From: Pyronema omphalodes | Taxonomy: Eukaryota > Ascomycota > Pezizomycetes > Pezizales > Pyronemataceae | Length of the DNA stretch: 64,000 nucleotides | NCBI GenBank assembly: GCA_024516155.1 | Contig: JAJJXM010000015.1 | Coordinates: 434,001-498,000 of the forward strand | Reading direction: 5' to 3' | Shown: one piece after another, positions 21,430 through 33,702 of the stretch | Layout of the letters: each line of letters opens with the position of its first letter | How positions within the stretch are numbered: the stretch's first letter is position 1 | Translations under genes and position numbers: made by a program | The notes under the pieces: generated by a model | The model's database searches: none | The model's input: only the letters and a program-made list of their open reading frames with translations | What the model was told of the DNA's origin: nothing

Positions 21430-22981
21430 TCTTCTCGAACATCAAACCTTCCAAGCTTTTGCCGGCTCCACCCTCTCACCTGCTTCGTCTAGCTCTCCGC
21501 AAACAGATACCCCCATATCTCTCCCGTTCGGATGCAAGTCACTTAAATGCAGATGGATCTACAAGACGAAACAGAATGCGGATGGTTCGACAAAGTACAA
21601 GGCCCGCCTAGTTATCAAAGGCTACGAACAAGTTCCCGGTGTCGACTATGACGAGACATATGCACCGGTGTCCAAGATGGCAACCTTACGATACCTCCTG
21701 AGTTTAGCAGCATCGCACAACTGGACAATAGACCAAATGGATGTTGTTACGGCGTTTCTTAATCCTGCCATTGACAATGACTGCACGTATATGGCTATGC
21801 CCCAAGGCATTGACTGGTTGGATACGCGTTTGGAAAAGTCATCTATTGTGCGCTTACAGAAAGCTCTTTATGGATTAAAACAAGCCCCCCGTCTGTGGTG
21901 GCAGGAAATCAATGAGTATCTCCTCTCTCTCGGTTTCGTTCAGTCCTCTGCGGACCCGAACCTCTATGTTCTTGAGGGGGTGCTACTGCTGCTCTATGTG
22001 GATGACATTCTTATCTTCAATACCACTCCGGATCGCTTAGGAGACAGGATCAAACTCGCACTCAGCTCTAAGTACAAGATGACGGACCTTGGCCGTGCCT
22101 CTCGCTTCCTTGGTCTGGAAATCGAGTACTTACCTGATGGCAGTATCGCCCTGAGTCAAAAAGGCTACATCAAAACTGTCCTCCAAAGATTCTCCTTGAT
22201 GGATTGCACGCCGGTGTTCAGCCCGATGGACCCAAATGTGGACTTGGAAAATGTCATCTGTAGTGACTCCAAAGCCTCTCCGTCAGATCGCTTGCGTTAC
22301 CTCTCAATGGTGGGCTCTCTGATGTATGCGGCTATTGGAACAAGACCCGACATTGCTTACTCGGTTACTGCTCTATCACGATACAATCAATCTCCGTTAA
22401 ACATGCATCTCACCGCTGCCCGTCGTGTGCTCCGTTACCTGAAAGGATCGATCAACTTATCTATCATCTATCGCCGCGACAACGACCTTCGATCAGATCA
22501 AGTCCGTATCTACAGCGACAGCGACTGGGCAGGAAACTCCAAAGATAGGAAGAGCATTGGTGGCTGTGCAATCCTCGCACCCGGCGCGACAGGTCTAATC
22601 AACTGGTCAGCCAAAAAGCAGTCGGTGGTAGCCTTATCAACCTTGGAGGCCGAATACATCGCCTGCAGTGAGGCCACCAGAGAAGCTTTGTGGCTACGAC
22701 AACTTATGATTGACACCAAAATCTCGACAAATGAAAATGCGACCGAAGTGTTTTGCGACAACCAAGGTGCCCTAACGCTGCTAAAGTCAGGTGTCATCAA
22801 AGCAAAAACAAAACACATTGCGGTCAAATTTCATCATGTTCTCGACGAAGTCAAACGAGGATCCGTGAGCCTCACATACGTTGCCTCTAAGGAAAACGTG
22901 GCCGACGTACTTACGAAACCGCTCAACGGCCCTAATCACTCAAATGCAATTCGTCTTCTCGGAATGGAAACCTCACCTTAA
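21430..22981 (+). CDS. Copia Gag-Pol, 3' part (RT, RNase H)
   Basis: Continues the polyprotein from 11500 after the Gypsy and its second TSD copy (the split codon TC|T is restored). The RT shows the expected Copia motifs: KARLVIKGYEQ, YAPVSKMATLR, QMDVVTAFLNP, LYGLKQAPRLWW and the catalytic LLYVDDILIF. RNase H has YSDSDWAGN, KKQSVVALSTLEAEYIA and the terminal region VADVLTKPL. Stop TAA at 22979-22981. Confidence 0.92.
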
Positions 22982-23346
22982 GGTATCCGACAAAAGGGGG
23001 TGATCGACCGAAGGTCGGTGCCTGCGCCAAGTTCTTGATGACGTGTGTCTGGATGGATATGGTTTTGTCGGATATGGGATATGGAAAGAGGGGGTGTGCT
23101 GGTTTTATGATCATGGTGTTTGATTTGGAATTGGGTTTGCTCTGCAGGGAATTTTTCTGATTTATGGTATATGGATGTTTTGTTCTTTCTGGTTGGGTTA
23201 CTGGTGTTACGGGTTATTGCTATGGATTACTGGGTCGTATTATGGTTGGATTGATTGGTTATGATGGCTACATTTTTTCGGGTATTTCTTCTGTGTATTT
23301 GCTGGATTTTATTATGTTTTCACACCTTGCCTTTGGCGAGGGGGTG
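22982..23346 (+). other. Copia 3' untranslated region and polypurine tract
   Basis: 365 bp between the pol stop and the 3' LTR; T/G-rich with no coding signal. GGCGAGGGGGTG immediately before 23347 is the likely plus-strand primer. Confidence 0.7.
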
Positions 23347-23505
23347 TGTTGAAGTGACGCCTAAGGCCGGTGTGGGCTAGGGTTACTAGGTGCTATATTT
23401 GCTTGTTGTGCTTCCGGTGGAAATGGTTCTTCAATCAATACAATTACTTGTTTCTCGTTCTCCACTTCCACCGTTCTCTCCTCGTGCCTGCTCGTCCTTC
23501 CGACA
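23347..23505 (+). repeat. Copia 3' LTR
   Basis: 159 bp, followed by the second TTTAC target copy (23506-23510). Confidence 0.95.
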
Positions 23506-23510
23506 TTTAC

Positions 23511-23537
23511 CACGTTATATGCTATGACCAAGATTAA
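23511..23537 (+). pseudogene. Displaced last codons of family copy 2
   Basis: After the TSD the frame of exon 3 resumes for eight codons and a TAA (23535-23537). The following sequence resembles the 3' flank of copy 1 (TTTACTATCTTCACC near 23650), which supports this as the original gene end. Confidence 0.65.
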
Positions 23538-23978
23538 TACGGATCTCTATCCGTCACTTGAAATCGAAAGTTTCAGCGCACTTCCTCTGGAAATAAAATT
23601 GAATAAATCGAGCCAGAGATCTTTCAGCTACATCAAATACTTCTTTCTAAATTATCATTTACTATCTTCACCATCTCACTTTACTAGCTAGTTCTGTCTT
23701 TCTCAAACCACCAAAATAAAATATTTTCTCATTAGCTTCTTCTCTGTCGCAATTACTGTGTTTCTTTTCTCTTTTCCTCTTTTATCTAGTGTTCAAGAGT
23801 CTTATCTATTCACTTATATTTCACACATGAATGTTTGGCAATTCAGCACCTACACACTACACACCCACCAGCATACTACCGTCTCCGTATACGGCTAAAG
23901 TTCTCTATTCTAAAATGTCAGTTGAAGGGCTGGAATAAGTACCTGAGATACTAAATAATATGAGGTGTTGAGCCACAA

Positions 23979-24211
23979 TGGAGAACTTCCCGTAAGACTA
24001 TAGCAACGCTTTTTCTATTACATTTTCCAACAAAACACAATGCCATTCAATCAATCAAAGGTTGTAACTCCGAAATCACAAAGGCATTGGGGTCAGAGAC
24101 GCGCCCAATCGTGATTAGCGAATTCGTAACAATCTACGGTATCAATCTGCTGTAGATACAATAGAGAAATTGTTGCTATAGCGGGTCTATAGCCTTACGG
24201 GAAGTTCCCCA
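23979..24211. mobile_element. Small TIR element (MITE-like, about 233 bp)
   Basis: Left end TGGAGAACTTCCCGTAAG and right end (reverse complement) TGGGGAACTTCCCGTAAG are inverted, and CTATAGCAAC is also found inverted further inside both ends. No coding frame. The target duplication is not clear. Confidence 0.55.
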
Positions 24212-27200
24212 ATGAGTCCCAATATTGATATGGAGGCTTGATCTCTGGCCATCTTGTCCAGATTCTTTATATTGATACAGTACATATCGAATGCTTTTTT
24301 ATGATAGAATTACGCTTTAAGCCCGAAATAAAGATTTTATTGCTAAGCTGGCAACCCCCTTGAAATACGAGAAGGGTGGTTCTATGATAGAAAAATAGAA
24401 GTATACTGTATCACTCTACATCCACCCAACGCTAGGTAACGGCGAACCTGCCTTCTTCCGGAGTCAAACCTGCGATGAATGTCCAACTACTTCTTTTTGC
24501 TCATTCTCAAGATATTTATATGATCCGGTATTATGAAACTAACTATCGCCGTGGCTCAGGCTTCGACATAAATTACTCACATATCTATTGAAGTCTCATT
24601 CCGTTCATAAGTCTACGTATAACTCCTTTATTTACTAATAAAAAAGTATTACTACTTTAGTCATGGCCTTGTTACTGTGGAATCCGCGGACCGCAATGTT
24701 TTAAGTTTCATTGTTTGGCTAGATTTGTTTTGACCGAGTGATCGTTTATGTCGCAGACATCGCCCCGGTTTACCATTCCTCATGAAAACAGCATCTTTTG
24801 ATGCCATGAATATACTATAATTTCAAGAAACTATCATCGTTAGTAATTACTGACGTAACTCACAAAACTGTAACCACATGCTGCATCATGATTTGGTCAG
24901 GCTGTTCGCTGGAATTTTCGAATCTGTGCGTCTAGCGTTATGATTTTATGTCTAACAATTTGTGAAAATTTACAGCTCTTAATATCTTTTTCTTATGGCA
25001 ATCCATGATCTTAATCCTTCAAAGATGAAAGTTCACGAAAGATTTCGCTCGGTGAAACATGAAAAGTCACTCGGCTAAGCTAGCCATGTGGCACAATTTT
25101 CAAAATTATCCCGTACTCCAAGTTAAGCCATCACATTACTATTTAATTACAGTATTTCTGGCTTGCAGAATACCCTCGAAATTAAATATCAAATCAGAAG
25201 TGATTGGAAGTATCCATCAAAGAATCCTGCCTGACAGAGGCGATGTTTTGGCATCACTCTATTTCTTCGGCCACCTCGGCGAGTCCTAGCCCAGTTTTCA
25301 CCTGCAATTTCAAAAATCTGTAATGATTATCACAGAATAATCATAAGTCCCGAGGATCTCAAAATTCCAGTGTCTTGAAGTCGGCATTACAGAAGCCGAA
25401 CAGCAGTCTCATAAAGTCTCTCTTTTTACCTCGGCACAATCCAATTACTATTTGTACTGCAGACCCAACGTGGAAAACAGCTGAACTTTGTTAACAAAAC
25501 TATAACCCACTCGCATGAATGGTGCCTACAGTTGGTTTACTATTCTAAACTCTACTCTAGATTCATCGTTGTAACGGGGTTACGGACCGTGCCGTTCTGC
25601 AGACTTACTGCGCTGGTTCCTATCTACTGCGCTCGATGGGATTCCTGTATCCTTCCAGCTGTTCCTCTAGCTGTTTATCTCGCGACCGGCTTGAAGGTTC
25701 GCTGCGTTTGTTTGCTGTTTACATATGTACGCCGAATTTACAAGGTTCATTAGGGTTCTTTCTGTATGTACAGCATCCCATACACCAACAGTACTACGAC
25801 CTATTTTCGGTTCCCGGCCTAAGGTTAGTACTAGATTCTATCCAGGACTATGGGATTCTAATAAATGCAAGGTATTATTACATTTATGAGATGTAGCTGG
25901 GTGAATCGAGGCTCTGCTTTAACGGTACATAGCGTTACCTGCGGCGTTGCCTGGATTTTCCGATTTTTATCGAGTAGTTCGAGTATCTTACAAGAATGGC
26001 ACTTCCTTGGCAAGATAAGCATCGAGTCGTGTATTGTAGAGATTTGTCCTCCGCTTTATCATAAAGTAGATCATGAGCTTGAACCGTTGGTGATATATAT
26101 AGACGTTAGTAACCAAGCAGCAAGCAATCAAATTGACCAACTCCAAGCTTTCCACACCGGATCGAGACTACGTGGTCGGTGGGTCTTTTGGAGGCGATTT
26201 AACCTGCAACCGCGAATACCGGTTGATTTTTTCGGTTGATTTGGCAGTGTTTCAAACCAGGCCGACAGCTGGTCAACATTCTTGTAGGTGCCGACATGGA
26301 TGCGTTGAGAACAGTAAACGAAATTATGAGCTGTTTTTCCCAGATTTCCGGGGCAAGTTTGGGATGTTTGTTTACTCTTGGTGTTGGAGGAATCGAATGA
26401 GAAGGAAGTACAGAAATGTAGGACCAGTAGAGGTACAACTCGATGTGCAGAGGTACATGTAGATCATGTAAAGTAACCGACAACATGTCTTGGCTTTGAA
26501 TCACGATTATTCGTTCCTCCATGTTTGATAGAGAAACAATTCTCTATTCTTGTGCTCCACCTCCACCATTTTCCTTGGTTTGTGCTTCCAGACAGCCTCG
26601 TCTGACACAAGTTATCTCACTCTAGTGATACCGAATCCCGACTTGCGTCTCGTCTCCTTCGGTACCCATATTCGGCTCGTTCCCAGTGGGTGTGGGTAGG
26701 CAGCCACTGGCATCTCAGCTTTACTCTAGCTTCCAGTGGCTCGCATTGGGGGCAGCTCCACAGTAGGGTTCGTCCCGTTGGCAACCCCCACACGCATCCA
26801 TCTCCATCTCGCGGATGCTGCCGGTGTGTTACGGTGCTTGCTAAATTTGTCTGCAGGATCTTGAGCAGAAAATGATTGGTTTCTGCGCGTTCCGGAGGAG
26901 AAAGTTATTGGACGAGGCTGCGTAAAAGCAAGCTGTATGAAGCTGCGTCTAATTGTCGACTGTACTCGTACAACATACCCTGGACCACCAATATCAAATT
27001 CACACCTTACCTTTTCACGCACACACCACACAACCTCCTACCTCCGACTATTTCCCGCGAAAGTCCGCATGTTACTACTCCGATCTTCCGCTGGATTCTA
27101 CTTTGCCGCTGTTGACTAATTTCCGCTGGATGCTTGATGCCGCTTTAGAATTCTGTGTGTTGCTCACGTTGCTCCTACATACAACGATTTATCTAACTTT

Positions 27201-29285
27201 ATCAGACCATATTCTAACCTTCGTCAGGACTTCGTCTGGCTCTTAGTTGCGGCGAAAGCGCGTGTTGCGGGCCCACAGCGGTCTCCGCCGTACCCGGAGA
27301 GTGCGCCGCAATGATTCGCCGCGGTTGCCTCCCCCCCCCCCCCCCCCCAGTCTGTCAAATCTCCGACCGGACTGCTTATGGATCAAGCTGCATTTGCCAC
27401 AGTGTTCTGCATCCCGTTAACTTAGAGCTAGAGTCGATTAGTCATTGATTATCGTTAACTATCGTTGACTGCAGTAGACCATCGTTAAAGCAGAACAAGC
27501 TCGACAAGGTCGACAAAGTCTTGGACACTCCTTGACAAGTCCTTAAAAAGCAGAGCAAAAGCAAGCCACTCACACGCCACGCCAATCTAGAGAACCATCC
27601 CACGCATGAGCTTGTCAGTACTAAGGGCTGCTAACCCGTTGTGGGCTAGATCAACCTACGCGACTCCTCCGCAAGCTCCGGTAATTTCGGAAAGATGGGA
27701 GGACCAAGATCGGGTTTGTAGCGAGTTTGATTTAGTGAAGGGCTGAAACAACTTTAGGAAATTTCGATTGCGAAATCCTATACTTTTAAATGATGGGAAA
27801 GCAGGTTTCTGTCTCGGCGGTGAGTCGTGTGGGGGTATTGCGGGGAGGGTTATGAGGCGAGTTGAAGGTCGCCCGATGGTTGAAACTCGATCGGTGGTTG
27901 ATGAGAGCTTGTCCTGCTAAGAATCGTAGGTTATCTACGGACTACCGTCTGCATACTGTGCCCACCTTACCTAGGGCGTAGATCCAACGGCCGAGGAAAG
28001 TTCAGACGGCCCCGGTCTCCTCGCTGAGGAGAGACGGGACGGAGAACGGCGGACTTGCTTGCTAGGTTTTGCTAACTACAGCGCTGCTGCGAGAATAACC
28101 CACGCGGTATCCTCGGATTATCTGCATATGCATGGGACTAGAGCAAAAGCAATAGATTCTCATCAGCCAATGCGCGCAGCTCTTCAAATCGGCTCGGAAG
28201 ACGTTGGAGTAGAAGGCCGAAGTTAGGAGACGTCGACCTGTAAACTAGGGAAGATGGGATTTCGGATTAGAGAGGGAATTATGCACTACATTTCCAAAAG
28301 AATGGGTATGGCTGGAATACGGAGTAGAGCCGAAATAAAGTGAAAGGAGAGACGACGGGGTTCGAAGCAGAATCGGAGCACAGTCGAAGCATATTTGACG
28401 CGCAGCTGGCGCGCAGTCAAATAGGGAAATGGCATTTATCGAATGGGGTAGATACATACCACAACAAACGCATCCCATGGTGTTTGTAGCCCGGGGAGCC
28501 CGTACCAACGGGGGTATGGTGCCATATCTTGACGGGTGTGTCTGCTAGATCGAATCTATGTACTCTAGCTTTCACGTTTCTAGAGTAACCTAGTGAATTA
28601 ACCCATAGCTTGGCTTAAAGTCTAAACCGTCTTACGCGGCGATCCGCTTCAAGACGGATCCCTCCCTGCTTTAGTGTAAGTCAACCCTAGCATACCATAA
28701 CCCTTTAACCCTTTCCAGTACCTTCTAAGTTTCTCATCTGGTTCGGCCTCAGGCGAACAGCTTCTTGGCTCTGCTTCAGTTTTGGTTTTTGACCGCAGCG
28801 AGGCGTAGCGGTGGACTTGAAGAAGAAGATGTTGCTTCAACTTCTTTAGATCACTTTTTATTTTAATTCACTTCGCATGTGAATTTTTGCTGGTTTCTGG
28901 TACTGGCCAGCATCGACATCTTAACTTTAGCTCCTGAATCATTTGGATCGGAAAGACATGTTGAACTTGAACCATTAGAGGAGACCTCTCCCTTGACACA
29001 TTCCGTAAAGAGCAGTTGAGTGTTGTTTGATTTGAAGGAAACCCAAGGATCCATATGTCCACGAATCAAGATCAGATCAAATCCAACGTCTACAGATGTT
29101 CCATATCCCTTGCCACATGTATGTATACTCGGGAGGTGCATTTGAATTGAATCACTCTGGCCAATCATATTTACCGAGTCCTCGTACATACATACCCATC
29201 TTACCCCAAAAGAAAAGAAAAACACTGCAGCTCGCTCACCACCCTAGAAAAAAAAAGAGATTTGCTGTATGTATGTACAGATGTA
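24212..29285. other. Long AT-rich gene-poor stretch
   Basis: No gene is supported. An 18-C run lies at 27331-27348. Near 26540-26640 the sequence weakly resembles the 3' half of the Copia LTR followed by GTTAT, which may be an old LTR remnant. Open frames such as 28863-29225 (minus) and 25865-26239 lack known motifs and flanking splice sites I could defend. Confidence 0.45.
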
Positions 29286-29824
29286 TGGTGCCGGCCACTT
29301 AGTAGAGCTAGCGCGACAGGGATCTGAGGCCTCAAAACAACCCCCCCGCGCCGACCGTATCTCCTCCTCGCGACGAAAAAAATTATTAATTTTAATGCCC
29401 CAACTTTGTAGAATAGACGTCAGAGAACAATTTTGGGGCGTCAAAATTCGATTTGGAGGCGTGGTTGTGGAGTAGATAGCGTTTGAAAGTGACCCAAGTT
29501 TTGGTGGCAGAGGGAACTTTTGAATGCATCACTAGCGAGGCTCTACTATGTACGCCATACCCTAATAGGCATAGTATATACCGTATTGAGCGTAGTACAA
29601 ACCGAGTGAGAAATGATGATATTACGCTAGTATCTTTTCGGTGGCCCTGGATTGGGAAACCAAGTTCAGGAGTCATCACTCGAAGCTTACTAATCAGGTC
29701 TTGGAAGGCTTTGTATGGGAAAACTGGCTCATAAGTCATCACTCGGCGCTTAGTAATCAGAATTTATGTTTTGTATATGCCAAGACTTTGCCAAGACGCT
29801 AGCCCTACTAAGTGGCCGGCACCA
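29286..29824. mobile_element. Non-autonomous Tc1/mariner-Fot1-like TIR element
   Basis: 539 bp with near-perfect inverted ends TGGTGCCGGCCACTTAGTAG, followed by A/G and GCTAGCG, flanked by TA on both sides (29284-29285 and 29825-29826), the Tc1/mariner target. It has no transposase frame. Inside, TCATCACTCG...CTTA.TAATCAG is repeated twice (about 29675 and 29737). Confidence 0.75.
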
Positions 29825-29826
29825 TA

Positions 29827-32800
29827 ACGGCTACGGTGGTTGTTCCGTGTCACACTTTTTTTTAACTAGCAACAACCCATAACACGCATGTCTCGCTTGA
29901 TAAGTCCGCTGTTGATGTGATGTGCTGGTGCTGGTGCTGGTTTACCAGCTGCTGCTGCCTATCTGTACATACATACCTCTGCCTCCTCCTGCGCGGCAAC
30001 AAGGTCAAAAAGGGAAATGAAGTGAAGTGAAGTGAAGTAAAGTGAAGTGAAAGGAAGGTAAGGGAAGGGTAGGGAAGGGAGATGGATTTTCGTCTACTTC
30101 TGCCTCTTTAGAAAAGACCTGACATGACAAGACAAGACTTTTAACTGACGACTACATATGGTGCACCACTACAGTGCTACATAATACCAAGAAAGTCTCA
30201 GCTGGAGTCTTAAAATTCCAATAAAGTCTTTAAAAAGGGAGCAGAAATGGAGACCAGGCAACCAGTAATAGTTGCAGTACATACTCGCAGGTGGATTGAT
30301 CTTCATTGCCATGGTCCATCGTCGTCGTCTCATATTTATTTTTTGGAATGGGGCACCATACAAAAAAAAACCAACTCACCTCTTGTATGTAGATATACAT
30401 GATAACTTAAACCATAACAATACACCCTCATTCCATACCATACCATACCATACCATACTATACATACTTTCGGGTAGAAGCATCATCATCATAATCATCA
30501 CAGCAAAGGTATATAGCCGTTTCTTTTAGATGGAGGATACTGCATATACTTGATTAGATTAATATTTTCTGGTGTTATTATTATTATTTCCTTTTCCTTT
30601 CTCTCTATCTCTGTCTATGATCTCTACCTTAGCTATCAACTATCAACCCCGGAAAGAAAAGAGATATTTTATACCTTACCTTGTTTTACCTTGCCTCATC
30701 TCTCTCTCTCTATCTATCCAAGGCTGTCTGCTACATATATCCAACCTATATCCAATCCAATCAAAGCCAGCAGGGCCTACAACACATATATACCTATATC
30801 AGGATCTACATAACACAGCAGTCTTTCAAGCCCCAACTTCGGGAAGTTAAGTTAAGTTTTGTTTTGATAGCATTGGTCTTTAGTCATTGAATACCAGCAT
30901 CAGCACCAGCACCGGCACTATATTCTTCTACATCTTTGACTTCTCTGACATTCTTTGGCTGCCTTTAACATTCTTCGATATCCTTTGGCGGCCTTGGTGC
31001 TTTGACAAGCTAGCCTATAGCTACATACAGCACTACAGCCCTCAACCAAGAAGCACTATATCCTCGTACATACAGCACTACAGCCCTTAACCAAGCAGAG
31101 CAGCGACACAGACACAGACACAGACACAGCTTACATCCATCCCGCTAGAGGCTCTCTGCTCTGTGGACGAGGAGGTGTGCTGCTTTAACTGCAACTTATA
31201 CATACATACCCACATACATACATACATACTTTCACCCAGCGAAGCTCTAAAGGCTCGATTAAAAAAAATCAAACCACAACCACAACCACAATCTACAATC
31301 TGTAGTTCCAGTCTCGCATACATAAGCAGAACCATAGTATAGCATATCATAGTATAGCATAGTATAGAATAGCATAGTTTACAAGACAAGACAAGGGACT
31401 GTTACTGTATGTATAGCATTTTAGCTGACATTAGCTGACATTAGCTAGCTTTACCTTTTGGCTTTTGGCTTTACGCAGGGGATGATGGGATATATGAACT
31501 AGCTACATAGCTACATACATACAGACAGGCAGGCAGAAGAGATTCTTACCAGTGGCAGTAGTAGTACCATACATACATACATACGGCTTTCATTTCAGGT
31601 ACTTGTACTTGTACTTTAGATCTTGGACTTTGGGCCTTGGACTTGGGGCCTTATACACTACTACTGTACACCATACACCCCATACAATAGGCACCATACA
31701 ACAGGCACCACACAACCATACACACACAACTTTCCACCCATAAGAGTTTTAAGGTCAGGTCTCTAGGTGTATAAGTCCAAACCATCTAAACCATCTAAAC
31801 CCTTTAAACCCTTTAAACCCTTTAAACCTTCAAAGCATCTAAACCTTCAAACCTCAAAGCCTCTAAAGGCTCCAAAGATTAGGTTTTACTCGACTATTCG
31901 ATTACTCCAGCTTCCTTTTTTCTTTTTCTTTACTTCCACCCCCCACTACCCACCTCCACCACCACCCTCCACCCACCACCATCCACTACCCTCCCCACAC
32001 CACCACCACCACTACACACCACAACCACAACCACCACCACTACACATAACCCCCGCCAAATGCTCTTAGCTACAACGTCAAAAACTCAATTCCTGGATAA
32101 TAATAAAAAAGCATACTTCGATTATCAACTATCATCGATTATCAGCTGTCGATTATCAACTACGGATTATCAGCTGTCGATTATCATACTTCGATTATCA
32201 ACTTGTATCGGCTTATATAGGTTTCGAGGACTGTTGTAACGGAAACGATAACGGGAACGACAAAGGCTTTCACGGATTTTACGAGTGAAAGGAATTTATA
32301 ACTGTAACTATAACTATAAGCTATAACCAGCAGGAATAGCAAGCAATAGAAATAGCAAGCAAGTAATAGCAATATAGAAACAGCAACAGCACTACTACTG
32401 CTACTACAATTACTACTATTACTACTGCTACTACAATTACTGCTACTACTACTACTACCCCGGAAAAAAATAAAGAGGGTTCACACGCCACACGCCATAC
32501 GCCACACGCCACACACTTTTTGTTTTTCGATTTTCGATATCGATTTTTGGTTCGTCAATTTTCGATATATCAACTTTCAGCTGATTGCCACCACCACCAC
32601 TAATTTTTTTTTCGGTTTCTGGGATTTGTTTCTCGGTAATATTTTTTGGTTTTTGGTTTTTGATTTTATTGGTTTTTTGGTTTTTTTGGTTTTTTGATTT
32701 TATTGGGTTTCGGGGGATTTGTTTATTTTTTGAAGGGGAGATAATATTGGTTGAGTTGGAACTTGGAAGGAAGGAAGAGAAGAAGTCGAATCGGTTTTTC

Positions 32801-33702
32801 GTTTTTGGATTGCGGTTTTCATATCGACATCGACATCGACATATCGACATATCCGATCTAAATTTTTGGTGTGCAAAAACGAAAGAAGAAGACAGGAGAC
32901 AGGAGACAGGGCGATCATTTCGGGGGTTTTTGATAGCCTACAGTACAGTATAGCCGGATCTTGTGTTTTTTACCCTACAGTTTACAGCCGGCTCTTGTTA
33001 TTTTTTTTGGTTGCGCTGCTCTACTTTGCATTACTTTCGGCTGCTTTATTTTGGGCTGCTTTGCTTTGCTTTGCTTCGGGTTACTTTACTTTGCTTTACT
33101 TCGGGTTACTTTGCTTTGCTTTGCTTCTCTTTGCTTAGCTTTGCTTTCGGTTGCTTTGCTTTTGCTTTGCATTCGCTTTGCATTTCACCCATACATTTCT
33201 TTTTTTTTTCTTTTCCGACCACCGAGACCAGCAGGCAGGCAGGTATTTTTAGGGCGCGTTTCAGAGTTGTCATTTTCGTCTAATATCTAGCGGAACCAGC
33301 TCGTCAGGTTATACCTTGCTTGCTTTGCTTTGCTTTGCTTGCCTGCGACCTACGTGCTTGCTTGCTTGCTCTTGATTGAAACGGGACGCATCTCCAGGGA
33401 GAGAGCTCTTTTTTTTTTCTGCCCAAGGAAGTTTATCAACAAGTCCCGAGTTCTCAGAAAAAATCAACAGAATAGGAAAGACGGACAAGACCGGCAAGAT
33501 TCAGAATCGACACTATACAAACGGAAACGCCTCCCTCGATCACGGTTCCAGCGGTGCCAAAGGTTCCCACGGTCCCCACGGTTCTATCGGTCCTCAAGGT
33601 TCAGACGGACAGACGGCTTTGCCTCCTCCTCCTCCGCCTCCAAGGACACACCATTCCCTTCATCGCTCATCCGGGGGGAGAATTGTGTTACTGAGCAGGA
33701 TC
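29827..33702. other. Upstream region / long 5' leader of SSK1, simple-repeat rich
   Basis: No gene is supported. Simple repeats seen: GTGAA (30018-30050), CCATA (30435-30462), CATA runs (about 31200-31225 and 31563-31582), AACCCTTTA (about 31798-31828), CGATTATCA.CT units (32109-32203), CTA triplets (32388-32457) and TTTGC runs (33055-33180, 33308-33345). Long pyrimidine-rich leaders are usual for SSK1-type regulatory genes; the transcription start is not visible. Confidence 0.5.

Larger units (their letters stand above)
7987..23505 (+). mobile_element. Ty1/Copia LTR retrotransposon (carries nested Gypsy)
   Basis: The boundaries are TG...CA LTRs of 159 bp (7987-8145 and 23347-23505), differing by eye at two positions, with TSD TTTAC at 7982-7986 and 23506-23510. 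Domain order is Gag, zinc knuckle, protease, integrase, RT, RNase H, which defines Copia (Pseudoviridae). Without the nested 9.9-kb Gypsy the element is about 5.6 kb. It sits in the last exon of family copy 2. Its pol is broken only by the Gypsy insertion; no other stop or frameshift was seen once the 10818-11226 intron is taken into account. Confidence 0.95.

Noticed and set aside
26540..26640. Possible ancient Copia LTR and PBS remnant
   Set aside because: CTCCACCTCCACCA and TCTGACACAAGTTAT resemble the Copia LTR end, but the similarity is too weak and no matching boundary was found.
28340..28420. tRNA-like B box (GGTTCGAAGC near 28360)
   Set aside because: No A box at the right distance and no cloverleaf could be drawn. 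No tRNA or rRNA gene was found elsewhere in the window.
28863..29225. 120-codon minus-strand frame
   Set aside because: No recognisable motif, no defensible splice partners, and its first codons run into a simple-repeat area.
33376..33702. N-terminal extension of SSK1 with a collagen-like Gly-X-X stretch
   Set aside because: The frame is open here but its first codon is TTG and no ATG occurs before 33703. The Gly repeats arise from 9-bp degenerate repeats in the leader.
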